Source: Deltaproteobacteria bacterium
GTDB lineage: Bacteria; Desulfobacterota; Desulfomonilia; UBA1062
Reading direction: 5' to 3'
Length of the DNA: 64,000 bases
NCBI GenBank assembly: GCA_018434685.1
Contig: JAHDOV010000003.1
Coordinates: forward strand, 278,302 to 342,301
This document shows positions 55,821-64,000 of the stretch, in pieces. Numbering within the stretch: the first letter of the stretch is position 1; the number at the start of each line of letters is the position of its first letter. The notes below the pieces were generated by a model. That model searched no databases. It was not told the DNA's origin and worked only from the letters and a program-made list of their open reading frames with translations. A program made the position numbers and the translations under genes.

Positions 55821-55941
55821 GTCTAAGAAGTGCTCTTTGTCGGCCTGTAACCATATATCATTACCCCATAATAATCAAGGCACATACTTTGCATACCGCT
55901 ATTGCGTCATCAGAGAGATCCTCAAGGAGTAAGGAGAGATT

Positions 55942-56922
55942 ATGTATACAGGTGAAGCAGGCAACCTCAGCACTCACAAGGAATTTATTGCCGGAGAGAA
56001 TACCAGGAGCCGAAACCTTGCCCTGTTCACGGAGAGCATGGTTTCTTTCCTGTCGAGCAAGAACTCTCACCAGGCATTCATGGATCTGGTGTCGCTCATG
56101 GGCCAGACGTTTCCCCTGGCTGCACCTGCACTGTACATCGAAAGCCCGGGCTTTCCCGGCAGGGTTTTCACGATGCTCGAACCAGGGGGAGGCGGAGAGC
56201 ATGAGGCGGAAAAGGTGTTCGGGAAAAAGCACTATTCCTACGAGAAGGTCCTGGTTGGTGGACATCCTCCCATTGCCAGGCTCCGCAAGGATTATTCCAT
56301 CATGAACACCACGGGGGCCAGGGTGACCCTGTGCATCAATTCCGGCATACATGACGAAATATTCCGGGAATGGGTCAAAATATTGACGCCTGCAGTAGCA
56401 AAACTCATGGATCATGAACTGCTCATGCACATGGCATATCGGGACGGGCTCACCGGTCTGTTCAACTACCGGGCCTTCGATGAGATGCTCAGGGCGGAGG
56501 AAGACCGGTCATCGCGGTATCGAACGAACTTCTCCCTCATGATGATCGATATCGACCATTTCAAGCGGGTGAATGACGGGTACGGCCACCCCATCGGAGA
56601 CATGGTGCTCAAGGCGCTGGCGGAAAAACTCGGCCAGTGCGTTCGCCGCAGTGACCGGGTATTCCGCTACGGGGGTGAGGAGTTTGCCATCATCCTCCCC
56701 CACACCGGGCTCGAAAAGGCCAGGAAGCTCGCGGAGAGGATACGGACCACGGTGGAGCGCATGAGTTTTATCGGAGGATTGCAGATAACGATCAGTATTG
56801 GAATCAGTCAATATAGTGATGGAGTTACGCCGGGTGATCTGGTGAAACGGGCAGACATGGGCCTGTACCTGGCGAAAAACAGGGGCCGGAACATGGTAGG
56901 CACCGTCGAGGACAGTATATGA
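55942..56922 (+). CDS. Diguanylate cyclase (GGDEF)
   Basis: 326 residues. The N-terminal ~155 residues are an unrecognised sensor region without membrane helices; the GGDEF domain (about 160-322) has the active site YGGEEF and, five residues before it, RRSD, a match to the RxxD product-inhibition site. It should make c-di-GMP from two GTP in the cytoplasm. A strong AAGGAG precedes the ATG. The stop overlaps the PilZ gene start by 4 bp, so enzyme and effector are co-translated. Confidence 0.94.
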   Translation: MYTGEAGNLSTHKEFIAGENTRSRNLALFTESMVSFLSSKNSHQAFMDLVSLMGQTFPLAAPALYIESPGFPGRVFTMLEPGGGGEHEAEKVFGKKHYSYEKVLVGGHPPIARLRKDYSIMNTTGARVTLCINSGIHDEIFREWVKILTPAVAKLMDHELLMHMAYRDGLTGLFNYRAFDEMLRAEEDRSSRYRTNFSLMMIDIDHFKRVNDGYGHPIGDMVLKALAEKLGQCVRRSDRVFRYGGEEFAIILPHTGLEKARKLAERIRTTVERMSFIGGLQITISIGISQYSDGVTPGDLVKRADMGLYLAKNRGRNMVGTVEDSI

Positions 56923-57740
56923 ATATCGATAATCTGCTGGATCTGGGGGCTGGTATTTACGCCTATTCAGAGGGAGGGGAAAAGATTCCCGGGAAGGTGG
57001 CTGAGATTTCGGACAACGACAGCTTTGTCTTCGTGCCGGATGGAGAGCTCCTTACCCGTGAAGGCACCATGGTCAAGATATCCGATGGCCAGGATTCGGT
57101 GCTCGTCAGGGTGCTGGCGCAAACCGGTGAGGGCATCAGGATGTGCATCGAGTGCTACACCTCTCCGGGTAACGAGCGCAGGCAGGATGTCCGGATCTAT
57201 GACAAGATCTATATCGGCGCCAAATTTCTCTGCAGTGCGGAGATGAAACCACGGACACTGGCCGGTGCAGTGGAAAGGATACGGGCCAACAAGCTCCTTA
57301 TAGACTCGTTTCTCAAGGGAAAATATGGCTATCCCGGCATCGACGAGATGCCCTACACGAAAGAATCTCCCCACAGCCAGGCCCTCTGGGAGATAAACAG
57401 GAAGCTGGACCTCCTCATCCACATGTCTCTTGCCGAAGATTTCAAGGCACTCATGGCTACAACGCCCCGAGAAGTGAACATCTCTGCCTCCGGGATCAGG
57501 TTCATATCCGACAGCCAGTACAAGCTGGGAGACCTCCTGGAGATAAACCTGATCCTGCCCATGGTCCCGCTCCTGTTCCTCCGGTTTGTCGGAGACGTGA
57601 TCCGTGTCAAGGCAGTCACGAGTTACGAGATGGAGCGTCACGCGGTAGCCGTACGGTTTCTCCAGGTCGACCCTGAAACAAAGGACGATGTTATCCGGTA
57701 TCTGTTCAGGAGACAGCGGGAGCAGCTTCGGAAGAGGTAG
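56919..57740 (+). CDS. PilZ-domain c-di-GMP effector with a helical insertion
   Basis: 273 residues. A YcgR-like N-terminal beta domain (about 1-85) precedes a PilZ domain whose two binding motifs are both present: RxxxR as R88QDVR92 and NxSxxG at 187-192 (NISASG). The gap between them is about 95 residues instead of the usual 20-30; it is filled by a predicted helical segment (about 115-180, with LWEINRKLDLLIHM). Such insertions can form coiled-coil oligomers. It likely reads the c-di-GMP made by the cyclase encoded just upstream. Confidence 0.83.
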   Translation: MNIDNLLDLGAGIYAYSEGGEKIPGKVAEISDNDSFVFVPDGELLTREGTMVKISDGQDSVLVRVLAQTGEGIRMCIECYTSPGNERRQDVRIYDKIYIGAKFLCSAEMKPRTLAGAVERIRANKLLIDSFLKGKYGYPGIDEMPYTKESPHSQALWEINRKLDLLIHMSLAEDFKALMATTPREVNISASGIRFISDSQYKLGDLLEINLILPMVPLLFLRFVGDVIRVKAVTSYEMERHAVAVRFLQVDPETKDDVIRYLFRRQREQLRKR

Positions 57741-57776
57741 GACTGATTCCCGAGCGGTAAGCGGCATCTTTGGGCG

Positions 57777-57806
57777 TTGACACTCGTTTGCTGAACCGCC
57801 TATAGT
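57777..57806 (+). promoter_or_regulatory. Strong promoter directly before the PBP gene (leaderless candidate)
   Basis: A consensus TTGACA (57777-57782) and TATAGT (57801-57806) are 18 bp apart. The start is predicted at about 57812-57814, only 2-4 nt before the GTG start codon at 57816, and no ribosome site precedes it. Confidence 0.7.
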
Positions 57807-57815
57807 CGCTTCGTC

Positions 57816-60062
57816 GTGAAAACATACGTACGGTATCTGAGGAATATCGCCATCTGCCTGGGCATTGCAGTCGTGCTCACGGGCATGGCCTTCTCTCTCG
57901 ATGCATACCGGGAAATCAAGAAGATCGGCGTCGGCTCCATCTGGCACCTGCCGTCGCGGATTTACAGCAGGGAACTCGTGATGGTCCCGGGCATGGATGT
58001 GGAACGCATCGGCCTGATGGGCAGGCTCGACCGCCTGAGATACCGGCAGGCAGCAGTCGTCTCGTCGCCGGGAGAGTACAGCCGGGATGCGCAGGGGCTC
58101 ACCATCTTTCTCCACCCCTTCGAGTATGCGCAGCACAAATCAGAGGCCTCGCTGGTCAGGCTGGTGATCCGGGAGGGGACCATCACCGAGATCATCAGCG
58201 TGGATACCGCCAAGTATGTAGAATCGGCCACCCTGGAGCCTGAGTGTATCACGGATGTCTTTGACGATCGCTATGAGGATCGTACGATCATAACCCTTGA
58301 GCAGTGCCCTGCCTTTCTGATCGATGCCCTCATCGTGACCGAGGACCGGAGATTCTACGACCACTGGGGGATCGATTTCAGGTCCCTGATGAGGGCGAGC
58401 CTGGCAAATGTCCGCGAGGGAGGGATCGTCGAAGGCGGATCCACCATTACCCAGCAGCTCATCAAGAATATCTTTCTCACCCACAAGCGAACCTTTGGCC
58501 GGAAATTCAAGGAGATGTGGATGTCCTTCATCATGGAGGCCGTGTATTCCAAGCCTGAGATCCTGGGGCTGTATGTCAACGAGATCTACATGGGCAGGCG
58601 GGGATATACCGGCATCTACGGCCTCGGCAGGGCGGCGAGGCTGTTCTTTGACAAGGATATCTCGGACCTGGATCTCGAGGAGGCGGCGCTCCTGATCGGC
58701 ATCATCAGGGCGCCGAACCGGTATTCCCCCTATACGTTTCCTGCCAGGGCCCTTGCCCGCAGGAACACGGTCCTGGAACTCATGAAGGATGAGGGCACGA
58801 TCACCCCGGAAGAATACGAGGCCGCACGGTGCACGCCGGTGCGGGTCATACCCATCGAGCCGACACTGAGGTATGCGCCCTATTTCATCGATCATGTCCT
58901 GGCAGGCATCCAGGAGCAGTATCCCATAACCCTGCTTGCCAAGGGAGGGTACCGCATCTTCACCACGCTCGACATGCATATGCAGCAGACGGCCCAGGGC
59001 CTCCTCCAGCATGCATTGAAGGGCAAACAAGGCGACATCGAGGGTTCGGTCGTCATCAGCGACCCTCAAACCGGGGATATCCTCGCCATGGTCGGCGGCA
59101 AGCACTATGCGCAGTCGCAGTTCAACCGCGCCGTCCAGATACAGCGCCATATCGGCTCCCTTATCAAGCCGTTCATCTACTACACGGCCCTGCGCAAGGG
59201 TTATACCGTGTCCACCATGGTCGACGACAGTCCCATCACGGTAAAGCTGCAGGACAACACCCAGTGGGAACCCGAGAATTTCGATGAGAAAAGTCACGGG
59301 ACCGTCATGCTCAGGGATGCACTTGCCAACTCGTACAACCGGGCAGCGGTGCGGGTGGGGCTGGACCTGGGTCTGCCTGCCATCGTCTCGGAGATCCGCG
59401 GGGTCCTGCCGGGGCTCGGTATCAATGAAAACCCCTCCCTGCTGCTCGGGGCGCTGGACTGCTCCCCCCTGGAGGTGGCTACGCTCTACAGCGTCTTCGC
59501 AAATGGCGGATACAGGATCACACCCCGGTGTGTCGATACCATCGTCAACGAGAACAACACTGTGCTGCTGAAGGAACCGCCCCACCAGGGACCGCAGGTT
59601 CTCGACCCGGCCACGGTGTACCTGCTCGATACCGTGCTGAGGGACGTCGTCACCTCGGGCACTGCGCGCTCGGCGAGCATGTATGGGATGCCCGCCGGGG
59701 TCTGCGGGAAGACTGGGACAACCAACGATCTGCGTGATTCCTGGTTTGTCGGCTTTACCCACGACATGCTCGTGACGGTATGGCTCGGCAACGACGAGTA
59801 CCTGCCCATAGGGCTTACCGGGTCATCGGGCGCCCTGCAGATCGTATCCATGATCCTGTCGCGCATCGCGGGTCCTGATACCTGGCAGGCGCCTGCCGAC
59901 ATTGTTTACTGCTCCATAGACCCGGTCAATGGAAAGCTTGCCGGCCGGTGGAGCGACGAACGCGTGAAGCTCCCCTACCTGCAGGGAACCCAGCCCACCG
60001 AGGTCTCAGAGGTCGGTTCGCCCAGCGTGAGAAAATTCTTCCGATCGATCCTGGGGCAGTAG
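57816..60062 (+). CDS. Class A penicillin-binding protein (PBP1b-type)
   Basis: A 748-residue bifunctional peptidoglycan synthase. One membrane helix (about 10-29) precedes a UB2H-like regulatory segment (about 45-135), then the glycosyltransferase domain with catalytic Glu176 in TEDRRFYDHWG and GGSTITQQL (208-216). The transpeptidase domain has Ser448 and Lys451 (SLIK), SxN at 506-508 (SYN) and KTG at 632-634. GTG 57816 is chosen because the membrane helix begins right after it. Its partners would be the LpoB- or CpoB-like factors; cpoB is in this window. Confidence 0.95.
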   Translation: MKTYVRYLRNIAICLGIAVVLTGMAFSLDAYREIKKIGVGSIWHLPSRIYSRELVMVPGMDVERIGLMGRLDRLRYRQAAVVSSPGEYSRDAQGLTIFLHPFEYAQHKSEASLVRLVIREGTITEIISVDTAKYVESATLEPECITDVFDDRYEDRTIITLEQCPAFLIDALIVTEDRRFYDHWGIDFRSLMRASLANVREGGIVEGGSTITQQLIKNIFLTHKRTFGRKFKEMWMSFIMEAVYSKPEILGLYVNEIYMGRRGYTGIYGLGRAARLFFDKDISDLDLEEAALLIGIIRAPNRYSPYTFPARALARRNTVLELMKDEGTITPEEYEAARCTPVRVIPIEPTLRYAPYFIDHVLAGIQEQYPITLLAKGGYRIFTTLDMHMQQTAQGLLQHALKGKQGDIEGSVVISDPQTGDILAMVGGKHYAQSQFNRAVQIQRHIGSLIKPFIYYTALRKGYTVSTMVDDSPITVKLQDNTQWEPENFDEKSHGTVMLRDALANSYNRAAVRVGLDLGLPAIVSEIRGVLPGLGINENPSLLLGALDCSPLEVATLYSVFANGGYRITPRCVDTIVNENNTVLLKEPPHQGPQVLDPATVYLLDTVLRDVVTSGTARSASMYGMPAGVCGKTGTTNDLRDSWFVGFTHDMLVTVWLGNDEYLPIGLTGSSGALQIVSMILSRIAGPDTWQAPADIVYCSIDPVNGKLAGRWSDERVKLPYLQGTQPTEVSEVGSPSVRKFFRSILGQ

Positions 60063-60136
60063 GGCGATCAACCGCTCGCCCTCTGCGGCCGGCCCTGCCT
60101 GATGACTCCAGGGTATGGGTCTGAGACTCAAAATAC

Positions 60137-60165
60137 TTGCCCTTTGAGGAAACAGGCAGTATGCT
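60137..60165 (+). promoter_or_regulatory. Candidate promoter of the Cys-rich gene (leaderless candidate)
   Basis: TTGCCC (60137-60142) and TATGCT (60160-60165) are separated by 17 bp; the predicted start is 60171-60173, on the ATG at 60172, which has no ribosome site. Confidence 0.4.
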
Positions 60166-60171
60166 CATACT

Positions 60172-60432
60172 ATGGACTTTCGAGACAGCAACTGTGCCTG
60201 GTGCGACAGGAGACGGGGGCCGATAGAAGACTGCCGGTCGTGCCCCAAATTCAGGAAATATCATCTCGGGGAGGACCTTGTGCTGGATGAGCGGGTCTTC
60301 TGCCGTGCCTGTCTGCATAACCTCAACAGTGACCTTGCCGTATTCTGTACCACGAACCGGCGGCTCCAGCTTGGCAGCGGCGAACCGTTCGAGTGCTACC
60401 GCTTCCTCCTCGATTCGAAGACGAAGGAATGA
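60172..60432 (+). CDS. Small Cys-rich, probably zinc-binding protein
   Basis: 86 residues with eight cysteines: CxxC at 8-11, 21-24 and 44-47, plus single Cys at 59 and 75. The pattern suggests two zinc-ribbon-like knuckles. The rest is basic and polar (DRRRGPIEDCRSC). No known family. Its stop overlaps the NUDIX start in ATGA, so the two genes form a translational pair. Confidence 0.6.
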   Translation: MDFRDSNCAWCDRRRGPIEDCRSCPKFRKYHLGEDLVLDERVFCRACLHNLNSDLAVFCTTNRRLQLGSGEPFECYRFLLDSKTKE

Positions 60433-61223
60433 AACAGGTCCACGTGGTCACCGTATTCCTCTGCCACCAGGGAAGGGTCTGCTTGGTGAGGAGAAGCCCA
60501 ATGGTCAGCACCTACAAGGGGCGGTTCTCCGGCATCAGCGGCTATCTCGAAGGCGATCCTGCAGAGCACTTCATGGTGGAGCTGAGGGAGGAGACGTCGC
60601 TGGTCCCCTCTGACTACGTGCTTCTCAGGCGAGCGCAGCCCGAAGAGATCCCCGATGAAGAACACGGCTGCCTCTGGCAGGTGCACCCGTTCCTCTGCGA
60701 GGTGGCTGATCCCTCGAAGATCCTTCTCGACTGGGAAAACACGGAGCTCGAATGGGTGCTCCCGGAGGAAATCAAACGACTGGATACCGTGCCCGGGCTC
60801 TGGGGGGTATACGAGAAGGTCTCCAGGCTGCCGCTGGAAAGAGCGGTGTTCCAGTTCGAGGAGCAGCTGTGCCTCGACCTCGGCAGCGGTGCCCGTGAGA
60901 TGGCCACGGCGGCACTGGAGTTTCTGCTGCGGGTCTGTGAAGGCACCAATGCCGCATCATGCACCACGCTCGTGGAAGACCTTTCCTTCGTGTGTGAGCG
61001 AATACGAAACGTGCGGCCGTCCATGGCCGGTATCTCCACTGTCCTGGACCTCGTGCTCAGGGAGATCCATACGGTGCGCAGCCCTGATGCGAGTGCTGCC
61101 ATTGAGGCGGTGAGCCGGATCATCGGTCGGCACAGGCAGGACATGGAATCATCGTCTCAAACCTATACGTTGACCGGACACCTGCCCGGTACATCTTCGG
61201 GATCGTTCTCGAACACGGCATAG
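60429..61223 (+). CDS. NUDIX-like protein fused to a truncated eIF2B/R15P-isomerase-like N-terminal domain
   Basis: 264 residues. The NUDIX fold (about 1-135) keeps the catalytic pair in ELREETSL (51-58), but the box is degenerate: the first Glu and the Arg of the consensus are not found at their positions. Residues about 155-238 form a helical region with GAREMATAALEFLL and the motif RPSMAGI, which resembles the N-terminal helical domain of eIF2B-type sugar-phosphate isomerases. The Rossmann part that should follow is missing; the frame stops after a low-complexity tail (SSSQTYTLTGH). No continuation appears in the other two frames downstream. Full-length NUDIX-eIF2B fusions are known in other lineages. 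Confidence 0.7.
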   Translation: MKQVHVVTVFLCHQGRVCLVRRSPMVSTYKGRFSGISGYLEGDPAEHFMVELREETSLVPSDYVLLRRAQPEEIPDEEHGCLWQVHPFLCEVADPSKILLDWENTELEWVLPEEIKRLDTVPGLWGVYEKVSRLPLERAVFQFEEQLCLDLGSGAREMATAALEFLLRVCEGTNAASCTTLVEDLSFVCERIRNVRPSMAGISTVLDLVLREIHTVRSPDASAAIEAVSRIIGRHRQDMESSSQTYTLTGHLPGTSSGSFSNTA

Positions 61224-61320
61224 TGGAGCCGTATCAGATCAGGGAGACAGCGCCCGCTCTGCAGGCACCACCGGTTGACAGGGTGTTTCCCGCGGATTGG
61301 CGAACAACCACAGATTGTCG

Positions 61321-61349
61321 TTGCGTTGTTCATTATTAAGCACTATATG
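61321..61349 (+). promoter_or_regulatory. Weak candidate promoter for the ligase-radical SAM pair
   Basis: TTGCGT (61321-61326) and TATATG (61344-61349) are 17 bp apart in an AT-rich patch of the 287-bp gap 61224-61510. Otherwise the gap shows no RNA, repeat or clear ORF. Confidence 0.3.
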
Positions 61350-61510
61350 CTTGAAAAACTGCTTCCCGCATCTTTGTGAACGGTACAGAAGACGAGAAGT
61401 CGGCTGCCCGGCCAGAGATAACGAACCAGGCAATGCTACCACAACAAGCAGTCGCAGCGGGTTTTCTGGTTCAATCGCAGTAAGTACTGACAAGAGGTAA
61501 AGGAGATTCG

Positions 61511-62995
61511 ATGAATATCTATTCTTGGCTGAAAGAAAATGCACAGACCAGGCCTGAAAAGGTATGCCTGAAGGACAAGGACGGAGAGATTACCTTTTCC
61601 GAATTATTCCGGTTAACCAGTGCCTTTGGCAGTGCATTGAAGGAAGCGGGTATCAAAAAGGGCGACCATGTAACCATCGTCCTGCCCAACATACCTGAAT
61701 TCGTCATATCCTACATGGGTATCATCGGGATCGGTGCTGTCGTAACCACGGTCAACCCGGCCTATACCTCGCGGGAGCTCGAGCATATCCTGAAGGACTC
61801 GGATTCGAAGGGCCTTGTCCTGGAAGGGAAAAACAGCGAGACCTACCAGGCGATTCAGGATACCTGCCCCCAGGATTTCGTCATCACCACCGGCGAAGAG
61901 GGGACCTTCTCCCAATGGGTGAGCGGAAAGGGTGATGGCGTGATGGAGGAGATGGATCGGGATGACGTTGCCGTCATGATCTATTCCTCGGGCCTGACCG
62001 GCTATCCCATGGGAGCCATGCTCACGCACGGGAACCTGGAGCACAACTCGGATCTCGTCAGGATCTGTCTTGACGGAGACCACACCGATACGACCCTGAC
62101 CCTGATCCCGTGTTTCCATTCCTTCAGTGCCAGCGCCAACCTGCTCTCCATGATCCGGCTGGGCGGCACCGCTTACCTCATGAAGAAGCTCGATTTCAAG
62201 GAACTCCACCAGGTTCTCGCCGATGGCGTCATTACCCTGATCAGCGCGGTTCCGACGCTCTTCTTCGGCCTCCTGCACCACCCTGATCTGCAGGATATCG
62301 ACTATACCCGTATGAAGGCATTGATTGCCGGCGGGTCTGCACTGTCCCTGGATCTCTATAACGGGTTCAAACAGCGGTTCAACGCCGAGATCAGGCAGGG
62401 ATACGGTATTACCGAGGCATCGCCGGTGTGCGCTGCCAATTACCTCCACGTAAAGATAAAACCCGAGTCCATCGGCCCGTGCATCCCCGGGGTTGAGGCA
62501 CGGATCGTCGACGATGCAGGCAACACCCTTGGTGCCAATGAACACGGGGAGATCCTGTTCAAGGGTCCCAACATCATGAAGGGCTACTACAAGAAGGAAA
62601 AGGAAACGGCCGAGATCATCAAGGACGGGTGGCTCTATACCGGAGATCTGGGTTATATGGATGAGGACGGGTATATCTATATCACCGGATACAAGAAGGA
62701 CATGATCATCACCTCCGGATTCAACGTGTACTGCCAGGAGGTGGTCAATGTGCTCAAGTCCATACCCGGGATCGTGGACTGCGCCATCACGGGAGTGCCG
62801 GACCTCATGCGGGGGGCTGTCGTCAAGGCCTATGTGGTGAGTGGCGACCCGGAGCTGACGGAAAACGACATAAAGAAGACTGCACGCAAGATGCTCGCCT
62901 CGTTCAAGAACCCGAGGAAGGTCGTCTTCGTCAGCGAAATACCGAGGGATTCAGACGGGCGGCCCCTTCTGGGGGGGCTCGATGACGAACAGTGA
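61511..62995 (+). CDS. Acyl-CoA ligase-like protein of the ANL family, catalytic residues altered
   Basis: 494 residues with the full ANL fold order (A3 through A10). Key positions deviate: the P-loop reads YSSGLTGYPMG, with Met167 in place of the usual Lys; the hinge motif reads ITGYKKD, with Tyr394 in place of Arg; and the A10 motif reads PRDSDGRP, with Arg484 in place of the adenylation Lys. NVYCQEV replaces NVYPxEV. YGITEASP and WLYTGDLG are retained. AAAGGAG precedes the ATG. It overlaps the radical SAM gene by 4 bp (GTGA). It may be a binding or regulatory pseudo-ligase, or an unusual thioesterification enzyme. Confidence 0.88.
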   Translation: MNIYSWLKENAQTRPEKVCLKDKDGEITFSELFRLTSAFGSALKEAGIKKGDHVTIVLPNIPEFVISYMGIIGIGAVVTTVNPAYTSRELEHILKDSDSKGLVLEGKNSETYQAIQDTCPQDFVITTGEEGTFSQWVSGKGDGVMEEMDRDDVAVMIYSSGLTGYPMGAMLTHGNLEHNSDLVRICLDGDHTDTTLTLIPCFHSFSASANLLSMIRLGGTAYLMKKLDFKELHQVLADGVITLISAVPTLFFGLLHHPDLQDIDYTRMKALIAGGSALSLDLYNGFKQRFNAEIRQGYGITEASPVCAANYLHVKIKPESIGPCIPGVEARIVDDAGNTLGANEHGEILFKGPNIMKGYYKKEKETAEIIKDGWLYTGDLGYMDEDGYIYITGYKKDMIITSGFNVYCQEVVNVLKSIPGIVDCAITGVPDLMRGAVVKAYVVSGDPELTENDIKKTARKMLASFKNPRKVVFVSEIPRDSDGRPLLGGLDDEQ

Positions 62996-63894
62996 GCGGA
63001 TGCAACCTCTGCCCGAGACAGTGTAACGTCGAGAGGTCACGGCGGGCAGGGCCCTGCACTGCCGGTAGTGAACTCCTCGTGGGGTCCATCGTGATCCACC
63101 GCGGGGAGGAGCCGCCCCTTGTCGGGGGGGCAGGGTCCGGGGCGATATTCTTCTCGGGCTGCCCGCTGCGGTGCAGCTACTGCCAGAACAGGCAGATCAG
63201 CCACAACGCCTGCGGCCGGCCACTGACACCGCCTGACCTGGCCTCGTACATGGCGAAGCTGCAGGACAGCGGCTGTTCGAACATCAACCTGGTAACCCCC
63301 ACCCACTATACGCCGCAGATCCTTGAGGCCCTGGAAATCGTCCGTGACCTCGGGCTGACGATCCCGGTCATGGTCAATTCGAGCGGGTATGAGTCCACCG
63401 GGACTCTGCGCAGGTGGAGGGGCCATGCCGAGATCTACCTCATGGACCTCAAGTACGGGGACAACGTCACCGGCGCACTCCTGAGCGAGGTCCCGGATTA
63501 CTGGGACAGGGCCAGGGAAGCAATAGAAGAGCTCTGGGAGTGGTGCGGGCCGCTTGTTGTTGATGAGAGGGGATGGGCGGCCAGGGGGCTTATCGTGCGG
63601 CACCTTGTCCTGCCCGGTATGTTCTCGAACCCGTTTGCCGTGCTTGAATTTCTCGCCGGGATTTCCTTGGATATCCCGGTGAGCATCATGTCGCAGTATA
63701 ACCCCGGCTTTTATCAGGGGGGCATTGGGGAAATGAAACGGGGGATTCTCCCGGGAGAATATTCGGTGGTGCTGGAGCGGGCCATGGAGCTGGGCTTCTC
63801 GACCATATTCTCCCAGGATATGGAGGCCCCTGGCATCTATGTGCCTGATTTCAAACAAGAGGCCCCCTTCGGGGATTTTCAGAAACTCCTGTAA
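62992..63894 (+). CDS. Radical SAM protein, PflX-like (glycyl-radical-activase-related)
   Basis: 300 residues. The [4Fe-4S] motif CxxxCxxC is at Cys57, Cys61, Cys64 (SGCPLRCSYCQN). An N-terminal Cys cluster (Cys4, 7, 11, 22) precedes it, as in the PflX/YfkAB-like branch rather than true PFL activase. NLVTPTHYTP, VMVNSSGYES and YLMDLKYGD are family blocks. The start is GTG in a GTGA overlap with the ligase gene. No glycyl-radical enzyme is encoded nearby, so the target is unknown. Confidence 0.9.
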   Translation: MSGCNLCPRQCNVERSRRAGPCTAGSELLVGSIVIHRGEEPPLVGGAGSGAIFFSGCPLRCSYCQNRQISHNACGRPLTPPDLASYMAKLQDSGCSNINLVTPTHYTPQILEALEIVRDLGLTIPVMVNSSGYESTGTLRRWRGHAEIYLMDLKYGDNVTGALLSEVPDYWDRAREAIEELWEWCGPLVVDERGWAARGLIVRHLVLPGMFSNPFAVLEFLAGISLDIPVSIMSQYNPGFYQGGIGEMKRGILPGEYSVVLERAMELGFSTIFSQDMEAPGIYVPDFKQEAPFGDFQKLL

Positions 63895-63919
63895 GTGCCT
63901 TCAGTGCCGCTGCCACGCT

Positions 63920-64000
63920 TCATGAACCACAGGGCGTGCCGCAGGCCATGAGCCCTTGAAGGAGTTCATGGCCGGTAGCGGTACCCCTCAGAAATCCTGG
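63920..64000 (-). CDS. Possible C-terminus of a convergent gene (partial)
   Basis: The minus strand is open from the right edge to TGA at 63920-63922. The visible 26 residues end TGHELLQGLMACGTPCGS. It is too short to assign; convergent position fits a gene end, but it may be chance. Confidence 0.3.
   Translation of the reverse strand, partial: PGFLRGTATGHELLQGLMACGTPCGS

Noticed and set aside
58140-59762. A 540-codon open frame on the minus strand
   Set aside because: It lies antisense to the class A PBP gene with all its catalytic motifs; no ribosome site or homology-like block is seen.
61239-61544. A 101-codon minus-strand ORF in the gap before the ligase gene
   Set aside because: It has no ribosome site, overlaps the start of the ligase gene, and its sequence shows no domain; the gap looks non-coding.

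Overview
The window looks like chromosomal DNA of a Gram-negative anaerobe, most likely a deltaproteobacterium sensu lato (Desulfobacterota-like); this placement is inference. The grounds are an envelope with Tol-Pal and porins, a four-subunit 2-oxoacid:ferredoxin oxidoreductase, sigma-54-type promoters, an oxalate/formate-type antiporter and a high-GC, densely packed gene order. I see no insertion sequence, phage gene, CRISPR array or rRNA.

Layout. 1-6.1 kb: a minus-strand operon (glycosyltransferase, receiver-only response regulator, PHP phosphoesterase) diverges from a bacterial XPB helicase and its partner. 6.1-11.5 kb: an M48 metalloprotease with an operator-like palindrome over its promoter, a large secreted PKD-repeat protein behind a sigma-54-type promoter, and an MFS antiporter. 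11.8-29.2 kb: a complete minus-strand dcw cluster (mraZ-rsmH-ftsL-ftsI-murE-murF-mraY-small ORF-murD-ftsW-murG-murC-murB-ftsQ-ftsA-ftsZ) ending in alr, with almost every junction overlapping. It contains an unannotated 44-codon ORF between mraY and murD. 29.3-35.4 kb: an orphan histidine kinase, then tolQ-tolR-tolA-tolB-pal-cpoB and a cytidylate-kinase-like gene. 35.5-38.3 kb: alpha-glucan phosphorylase and tRNA-Leu(UAG). 38.4-45 kb: a macromolecular-synthesis operon, rpsU-yqeY-mutS2-dnaG-rpoD, closed by a bidirectional terminator. 45-48.5 kb: two outer-membrane porins, each behind a near-identical sigma-54 promoter with the same GTTGTA-N4-TACAAC palindrome about 60 bp upstream. 48.5-52.7 kb: a SHOCT lipoprotein, phosphomannomutase, an SH3/coiled-coil membrane protein and a threonine-dehydratase-like enzyme. 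52.7-55.7 kb: the 2-oxoacid oxidoreductase operon. 55.9-64 kb: a diguanylate cyclase-PilZ pair, a class A PBP, a Cys-rich protein coupled to a truncated NUDIX-eIF2B-like protein, and an AMP-ligase-like protein with missing catalytic residues coupled to a PflX-like radical SAM enzyme.

Most of the window serves the cell envelope: peptidoglycan precursors, the divisome, Tol-Pal constriction, a PBP1b-type synthase, porins and a periplasmic protease. The least explained pieces are the shared sigma-54/palindrome control of the two porins, the small dcw ORF, the residue-depleted acyl-CoA-ligase homologue, the truncated NUDIX fusion, and several genes whose predicted promoters place transcription at or next to the start codon (leaderless candidates).
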